The position numbers and the translations under genes were made by a program. The notes under the pieces were generated by a model. It was not told where the DNA came from. It saw only the letters and a program-made list of their open reading frames with translations, and did not search any database. From Rhodoferax sp. (GTDB lineage: Bacteria > Pseudomonadota > Gammaproteobacteria > Burkholderiales > Burkholderiaceae_C): 64,000 bases of DNA. Where the stretch lies: NCBI RefSeq assembly GCF_025354435.1, contig NZ_JANXMU010000040.1, positions 1 to 64,000 on the forward strand, written 5' to 3'. This document shows positions 26,763 to 35,149 of the stretch, one piece after another (the stretch's first letter is position 1; the number at the start of each line of letters is the position of its first letter).

Positions 26763-27791
26763 ATCCGTGGCCGCATCGGGTACTGCCGCGTTCAGCGCAT
26801 AAAACTCGTGCAGTTTGGCAGCCAGCAGGTGTTTGTCGGGGAGCTGGGTTTGGTACTTGGCGACCAGCGCGGGGGAGAGTGTGCGGCTGAGCGCGTATTC
26901 GGCCACCTCACTGTCTTTGGATGCGCACAGCAGCAGGCCGATGGCCGGGTTTTCATGCGGCTTGCGGTGGTCGCGGTCCAGGGCTTCGAGGTAGAAATTG
27001 AGTTTGCCCAGGTGCTCGGGTGCAAAGGCGGTGACTTTCAGCTCAATGGCCACTAGACAGTTCAGTCCCCGGTGGAAAAACAGCAAATCCAACGCGAAGT
27101 CCTGGTTTCCTACCTGCACCGGGTATTCGGTGCCGACGTAGCAGAAGTCGCGCCCCAGCTCGGTCAGGAAACGCCCCAGGTGCTGCAGTAGTGAACGGTG
27201 CAAGTCCTGCTCGGAGTGTTCGGCAGGTAGCCCCAGAAACTCAAGCTGGTAGACATCCTTGAAAAAGCTCTCGGCTTGCGGTTGCAAAACTCTCAACGCT
27301 GTTGAGAGTTTTGGCGGGTTGAGTACGGTTCGTTCAAGCAGGGCGCTGTCGATTTGCCGCGCAACCTCGCGCACCGGCCAGCGGTTTTGCGTCGCCATGC
27401 GCAGGTAGAACTCGCGTTCTTCGCTGCGTTTTGCGCGGCTGAGGATGTGCAGATGGGACGACCACGGCAAAACTCTCAACAGCGGTGAGAGTTTTGAATC
27501 GTTCCGGTAGGTCTCAAAAAACTGGCGCATACGCCAGAGGTTTTGCGGCGAAAAACCGCGCACGCCTGGCTCGCGCTGCGCGATCTACGCGGCCAGTTGT
27601 ACTACCGTTCCCTTGGCCCAGCCGTCGGCCTCGATCTTGTGGTGCAGGTAGGCACCGATGCGCCAGTACAGGTCGATCAGTTCAGTGTTCACGGCCTGCA
27701 TCGCCCGTTGGCGCGCCGCATGGATCAGCTGCACCACTTCGGCAAAGGCAGACTCGACCGGTGCAGGGGCGTTGGGCAGCTCATCGTCCAT
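26757..27791 (-). pseudogene. DUF1016 (YhcG-type) PDDEXK nuclease gene with an in-frame amber stop
   Basis: Read through, the gene encodes about 344 residues. The N-terminal DUF1016 domain has TELIDLYWRIGAYLHHKIEA and WAKGTVVQLAA, then TAG at 27585-27587. The same frame continues IAQREPGVRGFSPQNLWRMR, the normal family continuation, and reaches a C-terminal PDDEXK nuclease domain with FALDLLFFHRGLNCLVAIEL and K, i.e. the D-x(n)-ExK catalytic set. A TAC-to-TAG change would explain the break. A restart at 27563 would give a 268-residue protein that keeps the nuclease domain. DUF1016 proteins are often near restriction or mobile loci. The gene is bounded by two direct copies of repeat A. Confidence 0.85.
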
Positions 27792-27807
27792 GGGAATTCC
27801 AATATTC

Positions 27808-27870
27808 ACTATCAAATTAAGAGCTTTTAGCGTAGGTGGAGTATGCGCTAGAGGCCAATTTTATCTAAAT
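27808..27870 (+). repeat. Repeat A copy, right flank of the DUF1016 gene
   Basis: Begins ACTATCAAATTAAGAGCTTT, then TAGCGTAGG..TATGCGCTAGAGG, and ends TTATCTAAAT. Same orientation as the 26699 copy; it ends one base before the MATE stop codon region. Confidence 0.75.
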
Positions 27871-29220
27871 TTACCGCCTGCGTACCCGGCGCTGCGAGTT
27901 GCGGGCGTGGGGCAGCCAGCCGTGCCAGTGCCAGCGGGCCCACATCAGCAGGCCGCGCACCCATTCGTCGGCGGCGTAGGCGATGAAGATGCCGGGCAGG
28001 CCGAAGCGGTGGCCTAAAAAGTACGAGCCGCAGCCCAGCACCAGGGCAAACGAGCCCAGGCTGGCGGCCACCGGGTAGATCACGTCGCCGGTGGCCCGCA
28101 GCGCGCCGGTGATGATGAGGTTGAAGGCGCGGCCGGTCTCCAGCGCTACGGCGATCCACAGCAGGGTTTGGGCGGCGTGGATCACGTGCGGATCTTTGGT
28201 GAAGATGTGCATCAGCCAGGGCGCGGCCAGCGCCGCTACCACGGCCATGCCGCCTGAGGCCATGAGCCCGTTGCGGAGGCCTTTGCGCACCAGCGCATGC
28301 GCCTGGTTGAACTGGCCACCGCCCACCAGCCGCCCCACCATGATCTCGCAGGCCCAGCCAATCGCCAGGCTGATCAGCAGCACGTAGCGCAGCAGCTGCA
28401 AGGTGTAGGCATGGGTGGCCAGCGCCACCACGCCCAGGCGTGCGGCCCCGGCCAGCGACACCATGAAGGCGGCGCGGTAGCCCAGCTCGGCACTGGCGCC
28501 CGGCACGCCGATGCGCAGCACCGGCCCCAGCACGCGCCACTGCAGCACCCACCAGTGGCGGGCGGTGGGCACCAGGGCCATGCGTTTGCGCCACAGCACC
28601 AGGTGCAGGCCCAGGCCCACGGCGCGGCTGATCACCAGGGCCACCGCAAAGCCGTACAGCCCCAGCCCCTCCCACGGGCCGAAGCCCAGCATCAGCGGCA
28701 CGGCCAGCGCCAGGTGGGTGCAGTGCATGATGACCATCACCTTGAGCGAGTCGCGGGCATGCAGGTGCGCCCGCAGGATGGAGGCCATGGTGAGGTTGTA
28801 GCCGTCCAGCAGCGCGGCCGGGGCCAGCAGTTGCAGGTAGGGGCTGACCAGGGGCAGGATCTCGTCCGGCGCGTTCAGCAGGTCCAGAATCCAGTCGTTG
28901 GCCACTACCAGGGCGGACACCACCAGCAAGCCCGCCCAGGTGCACGCGCCCAGGCCCGCCAAAGCCGTGCGCCGGACCTGTTCCACCTGCTGGCCGCCCA
29001 GCAGTTGGGTGATCACCACGCCCATGCCGATGGCCAGAACCCTGAAAACGACGTACAGCGTCTCCAGCACCTGGTTGGCCAGCCCCAGGCTGCCCGCTGC
29101 GCCGTCCGAGGTGTGCGAGGCCAGCCATAGCCCGGCGATGATGACGGTGTAGCCGAGCAGGAATTCGCCAAAGATGGGGCCAGCGATGGCGTTGAGCCGG
29201 GGGCGTTCGGGGAGGTGCAT
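27871..29220 (-). CDS. MATE-family multidrug/sodium antiporter
   Basis: 449 residues from the ATG at 29220; the frame extends 47 codons upstream but the family-typical start (LNAIAGPIFGEFLLGYTVII) follows this ATG closely. Twelve hydrophobic segments in two halves fit the MATE fold, with GMGVVITQLLGGQQVEQVRR after helix 2 of the first half and the mirrored CEIMVGRLVGGGQFNQAHAL in the second. Members export cationic drugs or metabolites in exchange for sodium or protons. The C-terminus is strongly basic (RNSQRRVRRR). Substrate unknown. Confidence 0.88.
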   Translation of the reverse strand: MHLPERPRLNAIAGPIFGEFLLGYTVIIAGLWLASHTSDGAAGSLGLANQVLETLYVVFRVLAIGMGVVITQLLGGQQVEQVRRTALAGLGACTWAGLLVVSALVVANDWILDLLNAPDEILPLVSPYLQLLAPAALLDGYNLTMASILRAHLHARDSLKVMVIMHCTHLALAVPLMLGFGPWEGLGLYGFAVALVISRAVGLGLHLVLWRKRMALVPTARHWWVLQWRVLGPVLRIGVPGASAELGYRAAFMVSLAGAARLGVVALATHAYTLQLLRYVLLISLAIGWACEIMVGRLVGGGQFNQAHALVRKGLRNGLMASGGMAVVAALAAPWLMHIFTKDPHVIHAAQTLLWIAVALETGRAFNLIITGALRATGDVIYPVAASLGSFALVLGCGSYFLGHRFGLPGIFIAYAADEWVRGLLMWARWHWHGWLPHARNSQRRVRRR

Positions 29221-29340
29221 GGGGGTGCAAATGGGGGTACACACACCGGGGGACGCAACGCGCTGCTTAGACGATGGTGTGTAGCCATGATAGAGCAGGC
29301 CCCACATCGCGCTGGCACCTGTTGCAAGAAAAATAGCGTG

Positions 29341-29371
29341 CAAAAAAGGGTGCCTAGGCACCCTTTTTTTG
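29341..29371. terminator. Rho-independent terminator, symmetric
   Basis: AAAAGGGTGCC TA GGCACCCTTTTTTT is a perfect stem with A and T runs on either side, so it can stop transcription from both directions. It lies 20 bases after the PEP-CTERM gene's stop (minus strand) and before the MATE gene. Confidence 0.9.
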
Positions 29372-29391
29372 TTTCCCCAAGTAGGAGGAGC

Positions 29392-30090
29392 TTAGGCTTG
29401 CTTTTGACGCTTGCGGGCCACCACCATGCCGACCAGAGCCATGCCGACCAACGGCATCGAGGCGGGCTCGGGCACATGGTTGGTGCTGGCCAGCAGACCC
29501 ACTTGGCTGAGGCTGGTACCCACATATTCCAAGTAGTCGGTGGTGGCGATATCGGTGATGCCGATGAACATGGAGTGCTCCGTGTCCACCAGGTTGGCGT
29601 ACTGGAATTCGATGTCGTTGCTGGCTTCGTGCAGGATCATCTGGGCATTGATGCCGCCTTCACTGCCATATTCGCTGCCGCTCCAGTTCAGGATGAATTC
29701 GCGGGAACCGGCTGCACCGGAGGACACTGCCGTTACGCTGGTGATCCAGTCCATCCAGCCCAAGGAAATGCTGTTCGACACGCCTGGGGCAGTGCCGCTG
29801 CAGCAATAGGATCCCGCATTGCTGGACGAGAAACCCACCAAGCCGTTGGTGGACACCCACAGCGAGTTGTAGTTGGTGCCAAAGAAGTTGAAGCTGAACG
29901 GCAAGGCCACATTGGAAGCCGCGTTGTCGTCGCCACTCACGATGCTGGTGGCATCTGCCATATCGCGCTGGTTGTAGCTGGTGGTGGTTCCGGTGTAACC
30001 AAAGCTGTCGGTACTGGACCAGGGCGTAGCGGATGCCGAGAAGACTGTCAAAGCCAAAGCCAGCATGCCTAAGAGATTGCGAAATTTCAT
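29392..30090 (-). CDS. PEP-CTERM-anchored secreted protein with a nidogen-like region
   Basis: 232 residues from the ATG at 30090; the open frame runs further upstream but a signal peptide (MKFRNLLGMLALALTVFSAS) starts here. The middle has PFSFNFFGTNYNSLWVSTNG, the hallmark of nidogen-type extracellular domains. The C-terminus is a textbook exosortase signal: VPEPAS, a hydrophobic helix, then RKRQKQA. The cell must therefore encode exosortase (EpsH type) elsewhere, and the protein is probably sorted to the outer surface or biofilm matrix. The AT-rich upstream region carries a near-palindrome GTATTTTAAAAAATAC at 30181-30196. A strong terminator follows. Confidence 0.9.
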   Translation of the reverse strand: MKFRNLLGMLALALTVFSASATPWSSTDSFGYTGTTTSYNQRDMADATSIVSGDDNAASNVALPFSFNFFGTNYNSLWVSTNGLVGFSSSNAGSYCCSGTAPGVSNSISLGWMDWITSVTAVSSGAAGSREFILNWSGSEYGSEGGINAQMILHEASNDIEFQYANLVDTEHSMFIGITDIATTDYLEYVGTSLSQVGLLASTNHVPEPASMPLVGMALVGMVVARKRQKQA

Positions 30091-30267
30091 GGGATTCTTT
30101 TGTATGTAGATTTGAAACACTGGGAACTTGTAATAAAAAGCAAGTAATGGGCCGCAAATGTAAGTTATTGTTTTTATTGGGTATTTTAAAAAATACGTAA
30201 CAAACGAGTAGAAAATTGTAATTAATCCCGACACATCGGACGGAAATAAGTCACACTTTTTTGGCCT

Positions 30268-31878
30268 TCATTCCGACGTAGGCGCCGTGTCCTCGCGCAA
30301 CATATCTGCGGCTTTTTCGGCCAGCATGGTGGTGGCCGCGGTGGTATTGGCGCTGACGATGCGCGGCATGACGGACGCATCCACCACCCGCAGCCCGGCC
30401 ATGCCGTGAACGCGCAGGCGGGCATCCACCACGTCCGCATGCTCTCCATTTCCCCCCGGGCCCATGCGGCAACTGCCCACCGGGTGGTACACCGTGTCGG
30501 CGGTTTCGCGCAGCAGCAATTCCAGTTCCACCTCGCTTTGGGCATGGGCGGTTCGCTCGCGGCCGCCCCATGCCGCCAGCGCAGGCTGGGCGCAGATGCG
30601 CCGCACCAGTTGGAACCCGCGCCGCAGCCGTTCCATATCTTCCAGCGCGCCCAGGAAGTTGGGGTCGATGCGCGGCGGGGCCAGCGGGTCTTTGCCGTTC
30701 AGCCGCACGCTGCCCCGGCTGGCGGGCTGCAGCACGCAAATGTGCACCGAATAGCCATGGCCCCACAGCGTCTTGCGGCCATGGTCGGCCAGTTGAGCGG
30801 GCACAAAGTGCAGTTGCAGGTCGGGCTGGGGCTCGTCCGGCTGGCTTTTGAGGAAGCCCCCGGCCTCGGCCAGGTTGCTGGTCAGCAGGCCGGTGCGGTC
30901 GCGCCGCCAGTCCCGCACGCCCTGGGCAATGTGGGCGATACCGGTGGGCGAAATGCCCCATAAATCCTTGGCCTGTGGGGCTTTCACCACCTGCACCACG
31001 TCCACATGGTCGTGCAGGTGCTGGCCCACACCAGGCAGGTGGTGCACCGTGGCGATGCCGTTGGCCAGCAATTGCGCGTGGTCGCCAATGCCCGATAGCA
31101 TCAGCAGCTGCGGCGACTGCAAGGCCCCGGCGCACAGCAGCACCTCGCCCTGGGTGCGCAACTGTTTCAGCAGGCCGTCTTGCATGAATTCCACGCCCAC
31201 GGCGCGGCGGTTCTGGGTGAGGATGCGGGTGGTATGCGCGCCGGTAAACACCTGCAAATTGGGCCGCGCCAGGTGGGGCGTGAGGTAGGCCTTGGCCGCG
31301 CTACAGCGTTCGCCGTCTTTTTGCATCACCTGGTACAGGCCCACGCCCTCCTGGCGGGCGCCGTTGAAGTCGGCATTGGCGGCAAACCCGGCCTGCACCG
31401 CGGCCTGCACAAAGGCGTGGCTGGCGGGGTGGGGGCTTTGCAGGTCGGTCACCTGCAGCGGGCCGTCGGCCCCGTGCCAGGCATCTGCGCCCCGGCGATT
31501 GCCCTCGGCCTTTTTAAAGTACGGCAGTACATCCGCATAGCCCCAGCCAGGGTTGCCCTGGGCCGCCCAAAAGTCAAAGTCGCCGGGCTGGCCGCGCGTG
31601 TAGACCATGGCGTTGATGGAGCTGCTGCCGCCCAGCACCCGCCCCCGGGGCTGGTAGCCGCAGCGCCCGTTCAGCCCCGGCTGCGGCACGGTGGCAAAGC
31701 GCCACTGCGCCTGGCCGGTGCGGGCCAGCAGCGCGATGCCCGAAGGGCACTGCACCAGGGCGCTGTGGTCGCTGGGGCCGGATTCGAGCAGGGCGACGTG
31801 GATCGCCGGGTCTTCGCTCAGCCGCCCGGCCAGCACGCAGCCCGCTGCGCCGCCGCCAATGATGAGGTAGTCGAACAT
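30268..31878 (-). CDS. GMC-family FAD-dependent alcohol/choline dehydrogenase
   Basis: 536 residues. The FAD motif is DYLIIGGGAAGCVLAGRLSE. GMC signature 1 lies in RGRVLGGSSSINAMVYTRGQ and signature 2 in GALQSPQLLMLSGIG. The C-terminal catalytic histidine is in YHPVGSCRMG and the asparagine in SANTTAATTMLAEKAADM. The layout is that of AlkJ/BetA enzymes, which oxidise medium-chain alcohols or choline and pass electrons to quinone. It is divergent from the hydroxybutyryl-CoA dehydrogenase gene, with 64 bases between them; the actual alcohol cannot be told. Confidence 0.9.
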   Translation of the reverse strand: MFDYLIIGGGAAGCVLAGRLSEDPAIHVALLESGPSDHSALVQCPSGIALLARTGQAQWRFATVPQPGLNGRCGYQPRGRVLGGSSSINAMVYTRGQPGDFDFWAAQGNPGWGYADVLPYFKKAEGNRRGADAWHGADGPLQVTDLQSPHPASHAFVQAAVQAGFAANADFNGARQEGVGLYQVMQKDGERCSAAKAYLTPHLARPNLQVFTGAHTTRILTQNRRAVGVEFMQDGLLKQLRTQGEVLLCAGALQSPQLLMLSGIGDHAQLLANGIATVHHLPGVGQHLHDHVDVVQVVKAPQAKDLWGISPTGIAHIAQGVRDWRRDRTGLLTSNLAEAGGFLKSQPDEPQPDLQLHFVPAQLADHGRKTLWGHGYSVHICVLQPASRGSVRLNGKDPLAPPRIDPNFLGALEDMERLRRGFQLVRRICAQPALAAWGGRERTAHAQSEVELELLLRETADTVYHPVGSCRMGPGGNGEHADVVDARLRVHGMAGLRVVDASVMPRIVSANTTAATTMLAEKAADMLREDTAPTSE

Positions 31879-31942
31879 AAGGGATGTTTATGATGAATGC
31901 TGCACTGCAACCGAACTATCTTTTTCCAATGGGGAGTTTTCT

Positions 31943-32803
31943 ATGAGCGGCATTTTGACAATCAACACCGTCGGCATTGTCGGCGCGGGCACCATGGGCA
32001 ATGGCATCGCGCAAACCTGTGCGGCGGCGGGCCTGCAGGTGGTGATGGTAGACATCAGCGAAGAGGCGGTCGCCAAGGGCCTGGCCACCATCGCAGGCAG
32101 CCTGGACCGGCTGATCAAGAAAGACAAACTTACCGCCGAAGACAAGGCTGCCATCCTGGGCCGCATCCAGGGCTCCACCCAATACAGCGATTTCACCAGC
32201 GCCCAGTTGGTCATCGAAGCCGCCACCGAAAACTACGCCCTCAAGGTCAAGATCGTGCAACAGCTCGACGCGCTGCTGGCCCCCGAGGTGCTGATTGCCT
32301 CTAACACCTCGTCCATCTCCATCACCAAGCTGGCGGCGGTGACGAAACGGGCCGACCGCTGCATCGGCATGCACTTCTTCAACCCCGTGCCGCTGATGGC
32401 GCTGGTGGAGATCATCCGCGGCCTGCAAACCAGCGATGCCACCCACGATGCCGTGCACGCCATGGCCGCCGTGCTGGGCAAGACCCCCATCACCGTCAAG
32501 AATGGCCCCGGCTTCGTGGTCAATCGCATCCTGATGCCGATGGTGAACGAAGCGCTGTTCGTGCTGGCCGAGGGCGTGGCCACGCCAGAAGACATCGACG
32601 CCGGCATGAAGCTGGGCTGCAACCAGCCCATCGGCCCACTGGCCCTGGCCGACATGATTGGCCTGGACGTGTGCCTGGCGGTGATGGAAGTGTTTTTGAC
32701 CGAATTTGGCGACAGCAAATACCGCCCCTGCCCGCTGCTCAAAGAGCTGGTGGCCGCAGGCCGCCTGGGCCGCAAGACGGGGCAGGGCATCTACACCTAC
32801 TAA
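31943..32803 (+). CDS. 3-hydroxybutyryl-CoA dehydrogenase
   Basis: 286 residues, the length of the short bacterial HBD type. NAD-binding VGIVGAGTMGNGIAQTCAAA, catalytic serine and histidine in SNTSSISITKLAAVTKR and GMHFFNPVPLMALVEIIRG, then GKTPITVKNGPGFVVNRIL with the C-terminal dimer domain (GCNQPIGPLALADMIGLDVC). It interconverts acetoacetyl-CoA and 3-hydroxybutyryl-CoA in fatty acid or polyhydroxybutyrate metabolism. It stands alone, followed 75 bases on by ohrR under its own promoter. Confidence 0.93.
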   Translation: MSGILTINTVGIVGAGTMGNGIAQTCAAAGLQVVMVDISEEAVAKGLATIAGSLDRLIKKDKLTAEDKAAILGRIQGSTQYSDFTSAQLVIEAATENYALKVKIVQQLDALLAPEVLIASNTSSISITKLAAVTKRADRCIGMHFFNPVPLMALVEIIRGLQTSDATHDAVHAMAAVLGKTPITVKNGPGFVVNRILMPMVNEALFVLAEGVATPEDIDAGMKLGCNQPIGPLALADMIGLDVCLAVMEVFLTEFGDSKYRPCPLLKELVAAGRLGRKTGQGIYTY

Positions 32804-32841
32804 GCCAACAGGCGACGCACTTCGGTGCGTTATAAATTAAG

Positions 32842-32870
32842 TTGTGCAAAATATAATTGCACGCTATAAT
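32842..32870 (+). promoter_or_regulatory. ohrR promoter with overlapping OhrR operator
   Basis: TTGTGC (32842) and TATAAT (32865) are separated by 17 bases, giving a good sigma-70 promoter. GTGCAAAATATAATTGCAC (32844-32862) is an inverted repeat with 6-bp arms that fills the spacer, resembling known OhrR boxes with TGCAA/TTGCA arms. The start codon at 32878 is only 7 bases beyond the -10 box. Confidence 0.75.
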
Positions 32871-32877
32871 TCAACCC

Positions 32878-33330
32878 ATGCCAACGAAAATCCTCACCAT
32901 CGACGACATGCTCAAGCTGGACAATCAGCTCTGCTTTGCGCTGTATTCCGCCTCGTTGGCCATGACCAAGTTGTACAAGCCGCTGCTCAAAAACCTGGGC
33001 ATGACTTACCCGCAGTACCTGGCGATGCTGGCGCTGTGGGAGCGCGACGGCCTGATGGTGTCCGAGCTGGGCGAACGCCTGTCGCTGGACTCCGGCACGC
33101 TGACCCCGCTGCTCAAGCGCATGGAAGCCGCAGGCTGGATCAGCCGCCTGCGCGATGCGAAGGACGAGCGCCGGGTGTTCATCACCCTGACACCTGCAGG
33201 CCGCAACCTCAAGACCGAAGCGGCCAAAGTACCGCCGTGCATCCTCAGCGCCACCCAGTGCACGCTGCCCGAAATCATCACACTCACGCAGCAAGTCCAG
33301 GCACTGCGTGGGCGTTTAACCACCGCCTGA
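32878..33330 (+). CDS. ohrR: MarR-family organic-peroxide sensor repressor
   Basis: 150 residues from the ATG at 32878. C19 in KLDNQLCFALYSAS is the conserved peroxide-sensing cysteine of OhrR. The winged helix follows: MTYPQYLAMLALWERDGLMV, LSLDSGTLTPLLKRMEAAGW and RDAKDERRVFITLTPAGR. Oxidation of the cysteine by organic hydroperoxides releases the repressor from DNA. An OhrR-type inverted repeat overlaps its promoter, and ohr follows 47 bases later, so it should repress both genes. The -10 box is so near the ATG that the message may have no leader. Confidence 0.93.
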   Translation: MPTKILTIDDMLKLDNQLCFALYSASLAMTKLYKPLLKNLGMTYPQYLAMLALWERDGLMVSELGERLSLDSGTLTPLLKRMEAAGWISRLRDAKDERRVFITLTPAGRNLKTEAAKVPPCILSATQCTLPEIITLTQQVQALRGRLTTA

Positions 33331-33377
33331 TACTTTTTTCAACCCGCCCCACCGGGGCATTTTTCCTAGGAACCATC

Positions 33378-33812
33378 ATGGTCAAGAAGCTCGAAAAAGT
33401 CGTTTACACCGCCCACGCCCACACCACCGGCGGCCGCGAAGGTGCCTCCAAGTCGGACGACGGCGCGCTGAGCGTTACCCTGTCTACCCCCAAGGTCATG
33501 GGCGGCGCAGGCGGCTCCGGCACCAACCCCGAGCAGTTGTTTGCTGCCGGCTACTCGGCTTGTTTCATGGGTGCCATGAAGGCCGTGAGCGGCAAGCTGA
33601 AGATCGCCGTGCCCGCTGATGCCTCCATTGACGCGTCTGTGTCCTTTGGTCCGATCGAGAACAACGCCTACGGCATCGCCGTGAAGATGGAAATCCACCT
33701 GCCCGGCCTGAGCGCTGAGCAGTCCAAAGAACTGGTTGCGGCGGCCCACCACGTGTGCCCTTATTCCAACGCCACCCGTGACCAGATCGAAGTGGATCTG
33801 GTCATTGCGTAA
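33378..33812 (+). CDS. ohr: Organic hydroperoxide resistance peroxidase
   Basis: 144 residues from the ATG at 33378, the typical Ohr length; the same frame is open upstream but only this ATG fits the family start (MVKKLEKVVYTAHAHTTGGR). Both catalytic cysteines are present, C62 in YSACFMGAMKA and C127 in HHVCPYSNATR, with the arginine R20 in the activating loop. It reduces organic hydroperoxides with lipoylated partners. It forms an operon with ohrR. A repeat B copy follows directly after its stop. Confidence 0.95.
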   Translation: MVKKLEKVVYTAHAHTTGGREGASKSDDGALSVTLSTPKVMGGAGGSGTNPEQLFAAGYSACFMGAMKAVSGKLKIAVPADASIDASVSFGPIENNAYGIAVKMEIHLPGLSAEQSKELVAAAHHVCPYSNATRDQIEVDLVIA

Positions 33813-33925
33813 TTAGCGCACCTCCAGGCTACAGCGCTACGCGTCTTTCGCCCCACCCCCTTGCAGGGGGCAACACCTGCAGCCTGGCAAAGCCAGTTCT
33901 GCGGTGTTCACGAAGGGGCTTTACT
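33813..33925 (-). repeat. Repeat B copy 3
   Basis: CTCCAGGCTACAG, the CCCCCTTGCAGGGGG hairpin and CTGGCAAAGCCAG hairpin, then a GTGTTCACGAAGGGG end. Starts at the base after the ohr stop codon. Confidence 0.85.
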
Positions 33926-34008
33926 GCGCTCGCCTAGGGGGATGCTTTTATTGCCCGCGCCATTTGCTTGGCGCGGGCGTTTTGTTTTGGAGCGACGACA
34001 ATCGCTCC

Positions 34009-35055
34009 ATGTCTTTCCCTTCTGATTCCTCCGGCTCCTCTGCTATTTCCCACGACTACCAGGCCCTGACCCCCGACGTGGTGATGGACGCGCTGGCCAG
34101 TGTTGGCCTGTTTGGCGATGGCCGCCTGATGGCCCTCAGCTCTTATGAAAACCGGGTCTACCAGGCGCACCTGGAAGACGGCAGCGTGGTGGTGGCCAAG
34201 TTCTACCGGCCTGGGCGCTGGAGCCACGCGCAGATTCTGGAAGAACACAGCTTCGCCGCCGAACTCATGGCCGCCGAGATTCCCGCCGTCGGCCCGCTGG
34301 TGCTGGAAGGGGCCACGCTGCACAACTTCGCTGGATTCGCCTTTAGCGTCAGCCCCAGCCGGGGTGGCCGCGCGCCCGAGCTGGACGACTTCGAGGTGCT
34401 GGAGTGGATTGGCCGCTTCCTGGCCCGCATCCACACCGTGGGGGCCAAACACGCGTTTGTGCACCGCCCGGCGCTGGACCTGCAAAGCTTTGGCCTGCAT
34501 TCGCGCGACTGGCTGGTAAAGCACGAGATCGTGCCGCTGGACGTGCAAGGCCCGTGGCAAAAGGCCTGCACTGAAGCTCTCGATTTGATAGCTGCTAGCG
34601 TATTACCGAAAAGCGCTGGAGACCTAAAAGACCCTCAAATCAAAACCCTGCGCCTGCACGGCGACTGCCACCCTGGCAACATCCTCTGGACCCCCACCGA
34701 CCGTCCCGGCGGTGGCCCGCACTTTGTCGACCTAGACGATGCCCGCACCGGCCCGGCCGTGCAAGACCTGTGGATGCTGCTGAGTGGCGACCGCGCCCAG
34801 CGCACCGGCCAGCTCAGTGGCCTGGTGGATGGCTACGAACAATTCCGCAGCTTCGACCGCCGCGAACTGGCCCTGATCGAACCGCTGCGCACCCTGCGCC
34901 TCATCCACTACAGCGCCTGGCTGGCCCGGCGCTGGAGCGACCCGACCTTCCCGGTCAACTTTCCGTGGTTTGGCAGCAGCGACTACTGGGTGGGCCAGGT
35001 CAACATGCTGACGGAGCAAATCGAAGCCATGCAGGAAGAGCCGTTGTACGTATGA
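34009..35055 (+). CDS. srkA: SrkA-type stress-response kinase carrying an internal repeat-derived stretch
   Basis: 348 residues against about 328 for Escherichia coli SrkA. The YihE/SrkA kinase fold is clear: LSSYENRVYQAHLEDG (glycine loop), VVAKFYRPGRWS (lysine), the catalytic LRLHGDCHPGNILW and metal-binding HFVDLDDA. The family phosphorylates proteins on Ser/Thr and protects against stress-induced death. Residues about 192-207 (DLIAASVLPKSAGDLK) are encoded by a copy of repeat A lying in the frame, which accounts for most of the extra length. Start at ATG 34009. Confidence 0.88.
   Translation: MSFPSDSSGSSAISHDYQALTPDVVMDALASVGLFGDGRLMALSSYENRVYQAHLEDGSVVVAKFYRPGRWSHAQILEEHSFAAELMAAEIPAVGPLVLEGATLHNFAGFAFSVSPSRGGRAPELDDFEVLEWIGRFLARIHTVGAKHAFVHRPALDLQSFGLHSRDWLVKHEIVPLDVQGPWQKACTEALDLIAASVLPKSAGDLKDPQIKTLRLHGDCHPGNILWTPTDRPGGGPHFVDLDDARTGPAVQDLWMLLSGDRAQRTGQLSGLVDGYEQFRSFDRRELALIEPLRTLRLIHYSAWLARRWSDPTFPVNFPWFGSSDYWVGQVNMLTEQIEAMQEEPLYV
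34582..34630 (+). repeat. Repeat A copy inside the srkA coding sequence
   Basis: GATTTGATAGCTGCTAGCGT, spacer, then AAGCGCTGGAGACCTAAAAG. It matches the intergenic repeat over its full length but is carried in frame within a kinase gene, just before the catalytic loop. Confidence 0.75.
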
Positions 35056-35149
35056 CGGCGGTATTGTTGCAACGCGCAGGCATTGCGTGGCCCCCGACTT
35101 GGGCCGACGCGCTGCACCTGGGTGAATACCTGTCCTACCGCGTCGGGGT

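Noticed and set aside
7672-27587. Programmed stop-codon read-through or recoding explaining both interrupted genes
   Set aside because: The stops differ (TAA and TAG), TAA is not used for known amino acid recoding in such bacteria, and no flanking stem-loop is evident; ordinary gene decay is simpler.
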